From: Rhizobium etli CFN 42
GTDB lineage: Bacteria > Pseudomonadota > Alphaproteobacteria > Rhizobiales > Rhizobiaceae
Length of the DNA: 64,000 bases
Reading direction: 5' to 3'
NCBI RefSeq assembly: GCF_000092045.1
Contig: NC_007766.1
Location: 124,001-188,000 of the forward strand
In this document: piece by piece, positions 16,956-25,927 of the stretch
How the letters are laid out: each line of letters opens with the position of its first letter
Numbering within the stretch: position 1 is the stretch's first letter
Notes under the pieces: model-generated
What the model saw: only the letters and a program-made list of their open reading frames with translations
What the model was told of the DNA's origin: nothing
Databases searched by the model: none
Made by a program: the position numbers and the translations under genes

Positions 16956-18242
16956 ATGAAAATCCTTGTTACCGGCGCAACAGGACTTGTTGGCAGTGCC
17001 GTTTGCGCCCGGCTAGTGGCATGCGGACATGAAATCATCTGTGTGGTGCGTCCTGGAAAACGCCCGGTTGAAGGCACCGGCAGTTGGGTTGAAGTCGATG
17101 TGGCCAAAGCAGTGGCGCCGTCTGCCTGGCTGCATCATCTCGAGGGAATGGACGCCGTCGTGAATTGCGCCGGGGCACTGCAGGACGGAGTGACCCACAA
17201 CATGGCGGGCGTCCACGCGCAGGGACCGGCAGCGCTGTTTCTTGCATGCGAGCAATCCAGTGTACGTCGAGTCATCCATTTCTCGGCAATTGGAGTGAAT
17301 CGGCAGCAGCCATCGACGTTCTCGCGCACTAAGCTTTCCGGCGAAATGGCCCTGATGGAGACGGATCTCGACTGGGTAATACTGCGTCCGTCCGTGATCC
17401 TTGGTGATGCGGCCTTCGGCTCCAGTGCATTGTTTCGCGGACTTGCGGCGCTGCCGTTTCTGCCAGTGATGCCGTCGACCGGGAAACTTCAGGTGGTGCA
17501 GCTCGAAGACGTCGCCGAAACCGTCATTCGGCTGCTCGACAAAACGGCCCCGTCGAAAATCTCGTTCGAAATCGTCGGCCCGCAGGTGCTCGAGTTTGAA
17601 GAGATTGTGGCGCAATACCGCAGATGGCTTGGCTGGCGTCCGGCCAAGCGTTATCTGCTGCCCCGCCCGCTCGCCAGCCTTCTCTATTGGTTGGGCGATA
17701 TTGCGGGATTGCTGGGCTGGCGGCCGCCGGTTCGAAGTACGGCCGCAAGGGAGATCGCGCGCGGCGCCGTCGGTGATCCAGGCGAATGGATAGCCGCCAC
17801 CGGAATCCGGCCATCGTCGTTGGACGATGCCTTGGCACGTCGACCGGTTTCGGTTCAGGAGCGTTGGTTTGCCAAGCTTTACTTCCTGAAGCCCGTCACC
17901 TTTGTGCTGCTGCCCCTCTTCTGGATATCGACGGGAATAATCTCGCTGACATCGGGTTTCGAGCAGGGTGTCGAACTGATGATGGGGGGCGGGGCAAGTA
18001 GTTTGGCCGCACCAACCGTCATTGCCGGGGCACTTACAGACATCGCGATAGGATGCGCCATCGCCATACGCCGCACTGCGCGATGGGGCCTTTACGCAGC
18101 TGTCCTGCTGTCACTCTTCTATGCGGCGGCCGCAACCGCGGTATTGCCGGAGTTATGGAATGAGCCGCTCGGCCCGTTGACAAAGATATGGCCGATCCTT
18201 GTGTTGCACCTGGTTGCTCTCGCGATCTTGGAGGAGCGGTGA
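16956..18242 (+). CDS. NAD(P)-binding SDR-like protein with C-terminal DoxX-like membrane domain
   Basis: A 428-residue fusion. The N-terminal 290 residues are an atypical SDR/NmrA-like Rossmann domain (ILVTGATGLVGSAVCARLVA, VVNCAGALQDGV, HFSAIGVN). The C-terminal 130 residues carry four hydrophobic helices in DoxX-like (DoxX_3) arrangement, starting at WFAKLYFLKPVTFVLLPLFW. Such proteins are annotated as membrane-linked oxidoreductases of unknown substrate. The start at MKILVTG matches the Rossmann fold. The last four bases overlap the next gene (GTGA), giving a clear two-gene operon. Confidence 0.88.
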   Translation: MKILVTGATGLVGSAVCARLVACGHEIICVVRPGKRPVEGTGSWVEVDVAKAVAPSAWLHHLEGMDAVVNCAGALQDGVTHNMAGVHAQGPAALFLACEQSSVRRVIHFSAIGVNRQQPSTFSRTKLSGEMALMETDLDWVILRPSVILGDAAFGSSALFRGLAALPFLPVMPSTGKLQVVQLEDVAETVIRLLDKTAPSKISFEIVGPQVLEFEEIVAQYRRWLGWRPAKRYLLPRPLASLLYWLGDIAGLLGWRPPVRSTAAREIARGAVGDPGEWIAATGIRPSSLDDALARRPVSVQERWFAKLYFLKPVTFVLLPLFWISTGIISLTSGFEQGVELMMGGGASSLAAPTVIAGALTDIAIGCAIAIRRTARWGLYAAVLLSLFYAAAATAVLPELWNEPLGPLTKIWPILVLHLVALAILEER

Positions 18243-18706
18243 CCTATTTCGTGCTGAAATTCCTGCATATCATCGGCGCCACCGTTCTCCTCGGCACTGG
18301 CGCGGGCATCGCCTTTTTCATGTTGGTCGCGCATCGCACCGGCAATGCAAAGACTGTGGCCGCGGTCGCGCGGATCGTGGTCTTTGCGGATTTCGTCTTC
18401 ACCACAACCGCCGTGATCGCTCAGCCGGTCACCGGCATAGCGCTCGCCTGGCATGTCGGTTATTCCCTTTGGGAGCGCTGGATCGTTTGGTCGATCGTTC
18501 TTTATCTCATCACGGGTGCTTTTTGGCTGCCGGTCGTTTGGATACAGATGGAGATGCGCAAGATTGCGAAAGAAGCAGCTGCAAATGGTGAGCCGCTGCC
18601 GGCGCTATACCATCGGCTGTTCTGGACCTGGTTCTGTTTTGGCTTTCCGGCCTTTGCTTCAGTGCTGGGAATTCTCTGGCTGATGATCACGCGCCCGGTT
18701 GGATAG
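18239..18706 (+). CDS. DUF2269 family integral membrane protein
   Basis: A 155-residue protein with a GTG start overlapping the preceding stop. It has four hydrophobic helices: FLHIIGATVLLGTGAGIAFF near the start, then FVFTTTAVIAQPVTGIAL, IVWSIVLYLITGAFWLPVVW, and the terminal FGFPAFASVLGILWLMITRP. The K-x-x-H-x-x-x-A motif in helix 1 (LKFLHIIGAT) and the H/W-rich loops are those of DUF2269. Pairing with the SDR-DoxX gene recurs in proteobacteria as I recall. The function is unknown. Confidence 0.88.
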   Translation: MTYFVLKFLHIIGATVLLGTGAGIAFFMLVAHRTGNAKTVAAVARIVVFADFVFTTTAVIAQPVTGIALAWHVGYSLWERWIVWSIVLYLITGAFWLPVVWIQMEMRKIAKEAAANGEPLPALYHRLFWTWFCFGFPAFASVLGILWLMITRPVG

Positions 18707-18776
18707 TCAGGGTGCGCATTTGTTGAAGCTCACCAATGCAATCGCGGTGAGATGCACCTTAAGTCCAACCGTTTAT

Positions 18777-18796
18777 GGGGGTTTGACCCCCTTTTT
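18777..18796 (+). terminator. Rho-independent terminator
   Basis: GGGGG-TTTGA-CCCCC followed by five T residues, 70 bases after the DUF2269 gene. The remaining sequence to 19106 shows no supported gene. Confidence 0.75.
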
Positions 18797-19106
18797 CGAT
18801 TTTGCACCTGCGCATGCCTCGGTCCGCCTGTCCGACCGGGAGATGTAGACTGGCCCCGCCTATTCGGCGCCAGCCAGCTCCACCGCCGCCGCACGAACTT
18901 GGCGTCATCGCGGACGCCGTCGAAATATGCTCAGATTGCACACTCCAGCGAATCCTTCAGTATCGACGCTCGTGTAAGATCATTAACGATCGCGTCCTTC
19001 TCCCTATATTCTCTTCCAAGCTGTCCGATAACGGACCAACCATTGCGGCTTGGGAACTCGGACAGCTGAAGGCGGTTGTCGGGGAAACCTGGCAATGAGG
19101 TCTGCA

Positions 19107-19367
19107 ATGGAAAAGGTTATCAACATCGACTTCCATGTCATTTGGAAGCCACCGGTATACGTCCGGATCGGCGACGGCATTCGTGAGCGCATTGAGGGTC
19201 CGGACGCGGCGCTTGCGGCGCTTCTCCATCGCTGGCCGTCGACCAATTCTCGTGAGTTCGGCGTCGCCAAGCGCAGATGCGTCGATGCCATCGCTCGTCG
19301 TGGAAGTGCCGAGAGAGCCCGCAGGGCGTTCATGGAGGCGGCGCTCGCCGCGAGGGTATTCGCATGA
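19107..19367 (+). CDS. DUF982 domain protein
   Basis: An 86-residue DUF982 member: FHVIWKPPVYVRIGDGIRER, GPDAALAALLHRWPSTN, AKRRCVDAIARRG, then ARRAFMEAALAARVFA. The start at MEKVIN is chosen because TGAGGT lies five bases ahead; an in-frame ATG twelve bases earlier is possible. Its TGA overlaps the ATG of the next gene (ATGA), giving a two-gene operon. Function is unknown; family copies also lie at 3929 and 11470. Confidence 0.8.
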   Translation: MEKVINIDFHVIWKPPVYVRIGDGIRERIEGPDAALAALLHRWPSTNSREFGVAKRRCVDAIARRGSAERARRAFMEAALAARVFA

Positions 19368-19582
19368 CCGTGCTTTCAATCGACGCACCGCACTGGGCGA
19401 TACTTTTGGGGACGTTGACGCTTACATGCTGGATTGCTGCCGGCCTGGCGGCCGTTCTCGGGACCGCTGAGGAGATCAGGCACGGCAAAGCCGGGGGATT
19501 TGCCGGCTATATGACAACGGGCCTCGCTGGGGCCGGCGTTGGCTCCGCACTAGCGATGATCGCCATCTTGATATCCGCGTAA
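19364..19582 (+). CDS. Small two-helix membrane protein
   Basis: A 72-residue protein. Helix one is AILLGTLTLTCWIAAGLAAV and helix two is TTGLAGAGVGSALAMIAILI, separated by a polar hairpin (GTAEEIRHGKAGGFAGYM). It is translationally coupled to the DUF982 gene through an ATGA overlap. No family is recognised. Confidence 0.7.
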   Translation: MTVLSIDAPHWAILLGTLTLTCWIAAGLAAVLGTAEEIRHGKAGGFAGYMTTGLAGAGVGSALAMIAILISA

Positions 19583-19909
19583 CGGGCAAAGGACGCCGGA
19601 CGCCCTTCGCTTCCGCGGAGCGGTCTCCCTCGTCGATGCGGGCGATGTCAGTTATTCCAACATCGCCTGAGCGGCGGACCAAGCCTTGCCTATTTATGAC
19701 TGAAGCTCCATGCGTTGAGTTCCGGGGATGGCATCGATCTCGAAGCAAGACGGCCTGATCCGGCATCGGCGCCAGCTTTATAGAGGGAAACCGTTGAGGA
19801 ACCGACTTAACCGCCCGCGAGCAGCTGTTGGGCGTGCCCAGGGAAATCAGAATGCTCCCCGCTAAGTGGCGCCTTACGACATCTTAAGCGGCGACGGTCT
19901 GGAGACACG
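19583..19909. other. Intergenic gap, nothing recognised
   Basis: About 325 bases without a supported gene between the small membrane protein and the flavoprotein. No clear terminator or operator was seen. Confidence 0.4.
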
Positions 19910-20815
19910 ATGCGCGATTGCATTATCATCGGAGGTGGACCTGCTGGCTTGACTGCGGCCATTTATCTTGCGCGCTATCACCTCTCAACAACCGTATTCG
20001 ATGACCATAGCAGTCGTGCCGCCACCATTCCGATTTCCCATAACCTCGCAGGGTTCCCGGAGGGCATCAGCGGAAGGGAGCTTCTCGCCAGGATGCGCAC
20101 ACAGCTTCAAAGGTACAAAGTTCAGATCCTGGCTGAGGGCGTTAGCCAGCTTCGGAAGGAGCAGGTCGGCTTTCGAGTTCTCTCCAACAGCGGCAGCATG
20201 CGGGCCCGAACAGTCCTTCTCGCCACCGGTGTCACCGACCGCAAGCCACCGATATTGGCCGAACGTCATGACGAGGCTGTTGCAGGCGGCCTTATCCGCT
20301 ACTGCCCTGTCTGTGACGGGTTCGAGGTGACCGACAAGCGTGTGGCTGTTATCGGTTGCGGATCGAGAGCGTTTGCGGAGGCGCTGTTCCTGCGGAGTTA
20401 TACGACACACGTGACCATCATCACACCGCAGGAGGAACACGAGCTCTCGGAGATTGAGGTCGATCGGCTGCGGGACTTACAGATCGGCCTCCAGAAAGGT
20501 CCGGTAAAGTCCATCGACCCCGGGCGCGATGCAATCAGAGTCGCGACAGCTTCCGGTATCGGCGAGTTTTCGTCTATATACCCGGCGCTTGGATCGGACG
20601 CTCGGTCGAAACTGGCAGCTGTGGCCGGTGCAGAATTGTCGGAGAACGGCTGCGTCATCGTCGACAGTCACCAAAGGTCAACCCTACCTGGCCTGTATGC
20701 AGCTGGAGATGTGGTCGTTGGCTTGGATCAGATCGGGACCGCGATGGGCCAGGCGGGCATAGCGGCCACCGCGATCCGAAATGATTTGAACGAGGCTAGA
20801 CCTCTAGCGCGCTAA
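19910..20815 (+). CDS. Thioredoxin-reductase-like FAD/NAD(P) oxidoreductase
   Basis: A 301-residue two-dinucleotide-domain flavoprotein. FAD-binding GGGPAG is at residues 8-13, the redox pair C132-P-V-C135 at CPVCDG, the second Rossmann motif GCGSRA at 149-154, and the C-terminal GLYAAGDVVVGLDQIGTAMG near residues 262-281. The length fits the family. Substrate specificity is uncertain because the NADPH-selective HRRDxxRA is not seen (ITPQEEHELSE occupies the place). Such short divergent TrxR-like proteins may reduce other carriers. GGAG lies before the ATG, and it is monocistronic. Confidence 0.9.
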   Translation: MRDCIIIGGGPAGLTAAIYLARYHLSTTVFDDHSSRAATIPISHNLAGFPEGISGRELLARMRTQLQRYKVQILAEGVSQLRKEQVGFRVLSNSGSMRARTVLLATGVTDRKPPILAERHDEAVAGGLIRYCPVCDGFEVTDKRVAVIGCGSRAFAEALFLRSYTTHVTIITPQEEHELSEIEVDRLRDLQIGLQKGPVKSIDPGRDAIRVATASGIGEFSSIYPALGSDARSKLAAVAGAELSENGCVIVDSHQRSTLPGLYAAGDVVVGLDQIGTAMGQAGIAATAIRNDLNEARPLAR

Positions 20816-21010
20816 AGGATGCCGTCGCTGGGCCCCACCCCGCATTTCCGGAAAAGCGTGTGGACCGGGTGAGCCTGAGCCTTGCTCTACGTATTGCTCA
20901 GTGCGCAGCAACCTTGCTCTTGGGACCGAGTTAATCATCGAATCGGACTGCACGAGGCGCCTTTTCGGGAAAAGTCGCGGCCAACAGTTTCCATATCTCA
21001 GGATTAGGCA

Positions 21011-21559
21011 ATGAATGACGACCATCCGGACCGCAAAAGCCCAACAACACCAGCCGCGGCAGGACTAACACCCGCCTTAACCCGCAACATAGAAGCTATC
21101 ATGCAGCGCCGCCGGCAGAGCCAGAACGCAGCATCTGCTCAGGAGCGTGCCGCTGCTGCGGTCAGCAAGTTTGCTGGTTCAATGATGTTCGTCTACATTC
21201 ACATCGTTTTTTATGGCGTCTGGATCATCGCAAATGTGGGTTGGATCCCACAGGTGCCACTCTGGGACCCCTCTCTGGTTATCCTCGCGATGGAGGCGTC
21301 GGTCGAGGCGATCTTTCTCTCGACGTTTGTCCTGATCAATCAGAACCGAATGGCTGCACAGGACAATGTCCGCGCCGACCTCGACCTCCAGATCAGCTTA
21401 TTAAACGAACATGAAACGACACGCCTGATTGCGATGGTCGAAGCCATTGCAAAGAAACTTGAAGTTCCGACCGAGGCCCATGAGGTCGAAGAGCTAAAGA
21501 AAGACATTGCGCCGGAAGCAGTGCTGGATCGCATCCAGGCGGAAGGGGAAGACAAGTAG
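21011..21559 (+). CDS. DUF1003 family membrane protein
   Basis: A 182-residue protein. After a polar N-terminus come two membrane helices, MMFVYIHIVFYGVWIIANVG and SLVILAMEASVEAIFLSTFV, then the DUF1003 signature LINQNRMAAQDNVRADLDLQ and a charged helical tail. It is an inner-membrane protein of unknown function; the QNRM...R...DL motif is diagnostic. AGGA lies ahead of the ATG. Rhizobial DUF1003 genes are often within stress regions, which is family knowledge. Confidence 0.92.
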   Translation: MNDDHPDRKSPTTPAAAGLTPALTRNIEAIMQRRRQSQNAASAQERAAAAVSKFAGSMMFVYIHIVFYGVWIIANVGWIPQVPLWDPSLVILAMEASVEAIFLSTFVLINQNRMAAQDNVRADLDLQISLLNEHETTRLIAMVEAIAKKLEVPTEAHEVEELKKDIAPEAVLDRIQAEGEDK

Positions 21560-22198
21560 AAGTGTTCGTGTTGGCTGCGAAGTGGGACTCCCGGGCTGAT
21601 GTTAGCGGGATCCGCGGGCCTTGTGGCCGGCCGGTTCGCTATCGAGCTCGTCAACTCACTTCTGCCACCTGACCTGCAAGGCGTTCAGGGCGGCGACAAG
21701 ATCACTCTGTCACCCTTCTTATCATTCGACGCCGATGGCGTTGCAGGCTCTCTGCGCGCGCAGCAGTCCGACGTGGCCTTCGGCCCCCGGCGCCTTCCGA
21801 CGGTTCGCCAACGGCGGTCGGCCGTTCTGCCCAAGTGCAGCAACACCGAAGCGTACGGCATCCCTCGCCGGCGACTCCGCCGCTGCGGCGACCGCTTGCG
21901 CGAACTCTCGGTCACCTGTGTCCCACTCACTCATACTCCACGAGGCTGCATAGAAGGCACGATCTCTCACCTATCCGGATGATTGCCGTTACAGGTTTAG
22001 TTTGTAGTAATACTAGGTTTCTGACCAATCTTGGGAAGAGTGTCGTTGATTATGGCTAGATCTTCTCGAAAAAATATCTTTTAAAAGGGCGTGCCAGAGT
22101 AAGCAGATGTGGCTGGTATAAAGGAACCGTCATGGCTGGAGCAGCCTTGGTCGGTCCGTGGGCTTCATGTCGTCGGATGATGTTTAAAGGGTAACGAC
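21560..22198. other. Intergenic gap with ambiguous open frames
   Basis: Open frames exist on plus (21599-21982) and minus (21722-21970, with EWDTGDREFAQAVAAAAESP). Neither has a convincing ribosome-binding site or family. The minus frame looks slightly more protein-like and could be a relic. I do not call either. Confidence 0.35.
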
Positions 22199-23137
22199 AT
22201 GCGCAAAACAATGGCCGCCGGCCTGGCCGCCTTGATCGCCTTCTATGTTCTCGGCGGCATGAGCGCGAGACATGAGATCTTTCCCTGGCCACAACTTTCC
22301 GCGCTGAAGAAAATGATTGGCCCAGAGAAGGAGGCGGCTTCAAGCCGTTATACCTTCGACGACAAGGAACGACTCATCGCAGATGAATCAAAAACCGCGG
22401 TGACCTGCCCGACCCAAACTGATCGAACTGCTGTCCTACTCATTCTTGGCCAATCGAACGCGGCCAACTACGGTGGACAACGGCACCAGTCAGATTATGG
22501 CGCTCGCATTGTAAACGCCTTTGACAAACGGTGCTTCATCGCGGCGTCGCCACTTCTTGGATCGACTAATACCAAGGGAGAGTATTGGACGCTTCTTGCG
22601 AACAAATTGATCGGATCGGGACAAAATGACAGCGTCATCCTCGCACCTCTCGCATATGGCGGTTCAGAGGTCGCACGATGGGCGGCAGGCGGTGACCTCA
22701 ATCCTGTGCTGGTCGACACAATGAAACAGCTTCAGGATTCCGGTTATCGGATAACGAGCGTCCTCTGGGTGCAGGGAGAGGCGGACCTCGTCATGGGCAC
22801 CACTTCCGAGGCCTACCAGAAACATTTCATGTCAATGGTTGACACATTGCGTCAGCACGGCGTCGAAGCACCCGTTTACATTTCGATCGCATCGAAATGC
22901 CTGGAACCGAGCAATGGCGGCTTCAAGGAGCATATTCCGGACAATGCGATCGTACGGGCGCAACTGGCCCTGTCAAAAAGCGGTCACGGTATCCGAGAGG
23001 GCGTCAATTCTGACGCGTTACTCGATGGAGATGACCGCTACGACGATTGCCATATCGGGGGCTCAGGCGCGGAGAAAGTGTCGCAGGCCTGGCTGAACCT
23101 TCTGCGTGGCGAGAGCCACCTGGAAAGCTCGCGATAG
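22199..23137 (+). CDS. SGNH-type esterase (sialate O-acetylesterase / CE6-like)
   Basis: A 312-residue secreted or membrane-anchored protein. The N-terminus has a hydrophobic signal anchor (MAAGLAALIAFYVLGGMSA). The catalytic blocks are LILGQSNAANYG (nucleophile Ser near residue 86), the glycine block LAYGGSEVARWA, WVQGEADLVMG, and the C-terminal DDCHIGGSGAEK holding the Asp-His pair. This is the SASA/carbohydrate-esterase arrangement, so deacetylation of a sugar polymer is likely. It stands alone, and AGGG precedes the ATG. Confidence 0.82.
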   Translation: MRKTMAAGLAALIAFYVLGGMSARHEIFPWPQLSALKKMIGPEKEAASSRYTFDDKERLIADESKTAVTCPTQTDRTAVLLILGQSNAANYGGQRHQSDYGARIVNAFDKRCFIAASPLLGSTNTKGEYWTLLANKLIGSGQNDSVILAPLAYGGSEVARWAAGGDLNPVLVDTMKQLQDSGYRITSVLWVQGEADLVMGTTSEAYQKHFMSMVDTLRQHGVEAPVYISIASKCLEPSNGGFKEHIPDNAIVRAQLALSKSGHGIREGVNSDALLDGDDRYDDCHIGGSGAEKVSQAWLNLLRGESHLESSR

Positions 23138-23517
23138 TCTTCAGTGATTTCACCCCCAGATCCGCGCGAGGCTTCCTGCAGTACCGGGCGCTGGACATCA
23201 TTCCCTGCTTAGGCGCTGCCAATAATGCTTCTCGTTCTGCCTCGGCCTTTCTTTGCGCAGCACTGTCTCTAAACCTCAGGCCGCCTTCTGCAAAACCACT
23301 CTGTTTCGGCGTTGTTTCTCGGCCAGATAAAGCGGTTTGTCCGCGTTCTCGACGAGCTCGGAAGGCGACCCAAAGGGGTTGGCCAAATGGCTCGAGCAAG
23401 ACACTTGCAAGCTGTATTTCTGTTAATCAACGAGGTAAGATTGAACATCGCCACCGGCATGTTAGGTTCACACATGACACAACGAGTTGGGGATGAAAGA
23501 TCCAACACGGAGCGCCC
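23138..23517. other. Intergenic gap, nothing recognised
   Basis: About 380 bases upstream of the GGDEF-EAL gene. Open frames on both strands lack ribosome-binding sites and family similarity. It presumably holds that gene's promoter. Confidence 0.4.
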
Positions 23518-25140
23518 ATGTCCGGTCAACCTGATGAGCTCGTCTCGTTTTATGGCAATAGCCTAAAATTAGCGAAATGCTCTCTGGCGGTTTCGAAGGC
23601 CTACAAGACCGCAGCGGCGCCGGGTGCGACCCTTTGGGATCTATATCCGGAGCTTGACCCCGACCACAGATCGATGATCGAAACCGTGCTTGCCGGCGGC
23701 CTGCCGCGCAACATCGCGATCGGCGGTTCTCCCGGCAAGAGCCGCAGTCTCCTGGTTTTCGCTACTGACCGGGGCCTTGGAATCATCGAGACGCACGATG
23801 CAAGAGCGAATTCTGAGGCGTCGACCGGGGAGGCCGATCGCGCTCTCCTTCTTCATCAGGCCAGCCATGACGTTCTGACGGGACTGGCAAACCGCCGCCA
23901 GTTCACCAGCGATCTCGAGATAAGCTTTCCCGTGCCGAAGGGTCAAAAGCTGGCGCTGATGCTGCTGGATCTGGATGACTTCAAACCGGTCAACGACACA
24001 CTTGGGCACGGCGCCGGCGACACGGTGCTCAAGATGACGGCGGAACGTATCCAGGCCGTGCTTCGCAACGGCGAGACAGCTTACAGACTTGCGGGCGACG
24101 AATTCGCCGTCATTCAGCGGGGTCAGGAGCCTGCGGAGGCCGAAGATTTGGCTGGTTCCCTGGTCCGCGCGTTCAAAGAGCCATTCACCATCGACGGGAT
24201 CGATGTATTTGTCGGCGCCAGCGTCGGAATTGCCATTGCGCCGACCGATGGCAATGACGGCGAACAATTGATGAAGGCAGCCGACATCGCACTCTATGCT
24301 GCCAAGAACGACGGACGCGGCCGGGCGAGAATGTTCAACCGCTCGATGATGATCATGCTGGAGCAGCGTGAGACGCTGAGGCGCAGTTTGCGTGTGGCCC
24401 TCAAGGAGCGGCAGTTTTTCATCGAGTATCAGCCGCTGGTGGAGCTATCGGAGGGGATCGTCGGCTTCGAGGCGTTGCTGCGTTGGCGTCACCCGTATGC
24501 CGGAGTGGTTCCGCCGAGTGTTTTCATCCCGATGGCCGAAGCCGACGGTCTCATGGGAGATATTGGAGCGTGGGTTCTTGAACAGGCGTGCCGCGAGGCG
24601 TCGACGTGGCCTTCGCATTTCATCGTGGCGGTCAATTTATCGCCGGCTGAATTCCTGCGCCGCAGCTTCACCGATCGCGTATCCGGAATTCTTGACGCGG
24701 CCGAGTTTCCTGCCGAAAGGTTGGAGATCGAAATAACCGAAACCGTCCTGCTTGAACGCACCACCAAAAATCTCGACATACTCCATACCCTGGAGGTCCT
24801 GGGCGTTCGAATTGCACTGGACGACTTTGGCACCCGCTATTCATCGCTCAGCTATTTACAGAGCTTTCCGTTCGATACGATCAAGATCGACCGGCACTTC
24901 ATCAAAGACGTCGAGACTAATCCGAAGAGTCAGACCATCGTGCGTTTCGTCATCGGCCTTGCGCACGGGCTGGGGATGCGGATTACGGCCGAAGGCGTCG
25001 AAACGGCCGGCCAGGCGACGTGGCTTAGAAGAGAAAAATGCGATCGACTGCAGGGACATCTTTTGGGCGCCCCGATGTCCTCCGAAGCCATCGGCGATTT
25101 CCTGCGTCAGGGGTCGTTCGCGACAGGTTGGATAAGCTAG
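23518..25140 (+). CDS. GGDEF-EAL domain protein (c-di-GMP metabolism)
   Basis: A 540-residue soluble protein. Residues 1-110 form a short sensory region without membrane segments. The GGDEF domain has DVLTGLANRRQF, LMLLDLDDFKPVNDTLGHGA and the active loop AGDEF (192-196), one of the tolerated variants. The EAL domain has EALLRW (E318), NLSPAEF, EITETVLLE, LDDFGTRYSSLSYLQSFPFD, IKIDRHFI and TAEGVET, so the phosphodiesterase residues are intact. It may therefore be bifunctional. GGAG lies before the ATG. It is likely to affect motility or attachment. Confidence 0.94.
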   Translation: MSGQPDELVSFYGNSLKLAKCSLAVSKAYKTAAAPGATLWDLYPELDPDHRSMIETVLAGGLPRNIAIGGSPGKSRSLLVFATDRGLGIIETHDARANSEASTGEADRALLLHQASHDVLTGLANRRQFTSDLEISFPVPKGQKLALMLLDLDDFKPVNDTLGHGAGDTVLKMTAERIQAVLRNGETAYRLAGDEFAVIQRGQEPAEAEDLAGSLVRAFKEPFTIDGIDVFVGASVGIAIAPTDGNDGEQLMKAADIALYAAKNDGRGRARMFNRSMMIMLEQRETLRRSLRVALKERQFFIEYQPLVELSEGIVGFEALLRWRHPYAGVVPPSVFIPMAEADGLMGDIGAWVLEQACREASTWPSHFIVAVNLSPAEFLRRSFTDRVSGILDAAEFPAERLEIEITETVLLERTTKNLDILHTLEVLGVRIALDDFGTRYSSLSYLQSFPFDTIKIDRHFIKDVETNPKSQTIVRFVIGLAHGLGMRITAEGVETAGQATWLRREKCDRLQGHLLGAPMSSEAIGDFLRQGSFATGWIS

Positions 25141-25560
25141 TCTGATGAAGCGCCGACGACGTCTCGCAGCGGCAGGCTTCCGAGCTAAGCGGCGGAACGT
25201 CTCCTCCTCCGATTGTCCTTCCCTTCGCCCATCGCCGTCACGCCGCTGGAAAGCTCTTCCGCAACTCGATGCCCTGGTATTTTCGCTCACGCAAATGCAG
25301 CGATGACGCCGTAAGCCAAAGCGGTAGTCGCCGCCAAGGCCAGGATTGAAAGCCCGGCGCCGATCAATGCAATCAGGCCGTCACGCCATCAGCGCGACCG
25401 CGATGACGAACACAGCGAAAGGCCGGTAACAAATTCCCGAAATGCCGCCGCCGGCAGAAATGATCTGACGGGAGCCATCCACCTGTTCGAAACAGCCATC
25501 GCCACTTCATTAGTAATACAATTTTTGGGAACCAAATTCCGGCGCCTCCGTTTCGGCTGA

Positions 25561-25755
25561 ATGAGATCGGAACTGAACAAGTCCGCAGTGCTGCGGTTTA
25601 AGCCAATTGGATCCCACCCGGAGATGAGGCGGTATTTGGATGCCCTTCCGGATTTTGAGCCTCCTATGGATTCCAACGAGTTGTTCGGAGACCTGCTAAA
25701 ATTGCTTGATGCCGCAGACGACGACGCGCGGCGGCGCTCAAAACACCAAAATTGA
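25561..25755 (+). CDS. Small hypothetical protein
   Basis: A 64-residue frame, MRSELNKSAVLRFKPIGSHP, ending in an acidic helix NELFGDLLKLLDAADDDARR. The ribosome-binding site is poor. It may be the C-terminal relic of a larger regulator. The surrounding stretch 25141-25927 otherwise holds only short hydrophobic minus-strand fragments around 25300-25470 that do not form a complete gene. Confidence 0.35.
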   Translation: MRSELNKSAVLRFKPIGSHPEMRRYLDALPDFEPPMDSNELFGDLLKLLDAADDDARRRSKHQN

Positions 25756-25927
25756 CGAAGTTGGTCCCGCGAGCAAACGCCGGCGGCGCCTATTTTCGGC
25801 CTCGAAGCGAGGCGCTTCTGAATGACCTCGCTGGAAGCGAGTTTATGCCTTCCTTGGATCCTGTCACCAGAGCTATCTTCCTTTAAGGTCGATCTGCATA
25901 TTCTGGTCCTGAGAGGTTGGACCTCTA

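Noticed and set aside
21599..21982. Plus-strand frame after the DUF1003 gene
   Set aside because: The second half is Arg/Cys-rich like a wrong-frame translation, and a minus-strand frame of similar quality overlaps it.
25294..25500. Short hydrophobic minus-strand segments (ALIGAGLSILALAATTALAY, FAVFVIAVALMA)
   Set aside because: They lie in different frames with stops between and have no start with a ribosome-binding site. At most a decayed membrane-protein gene.
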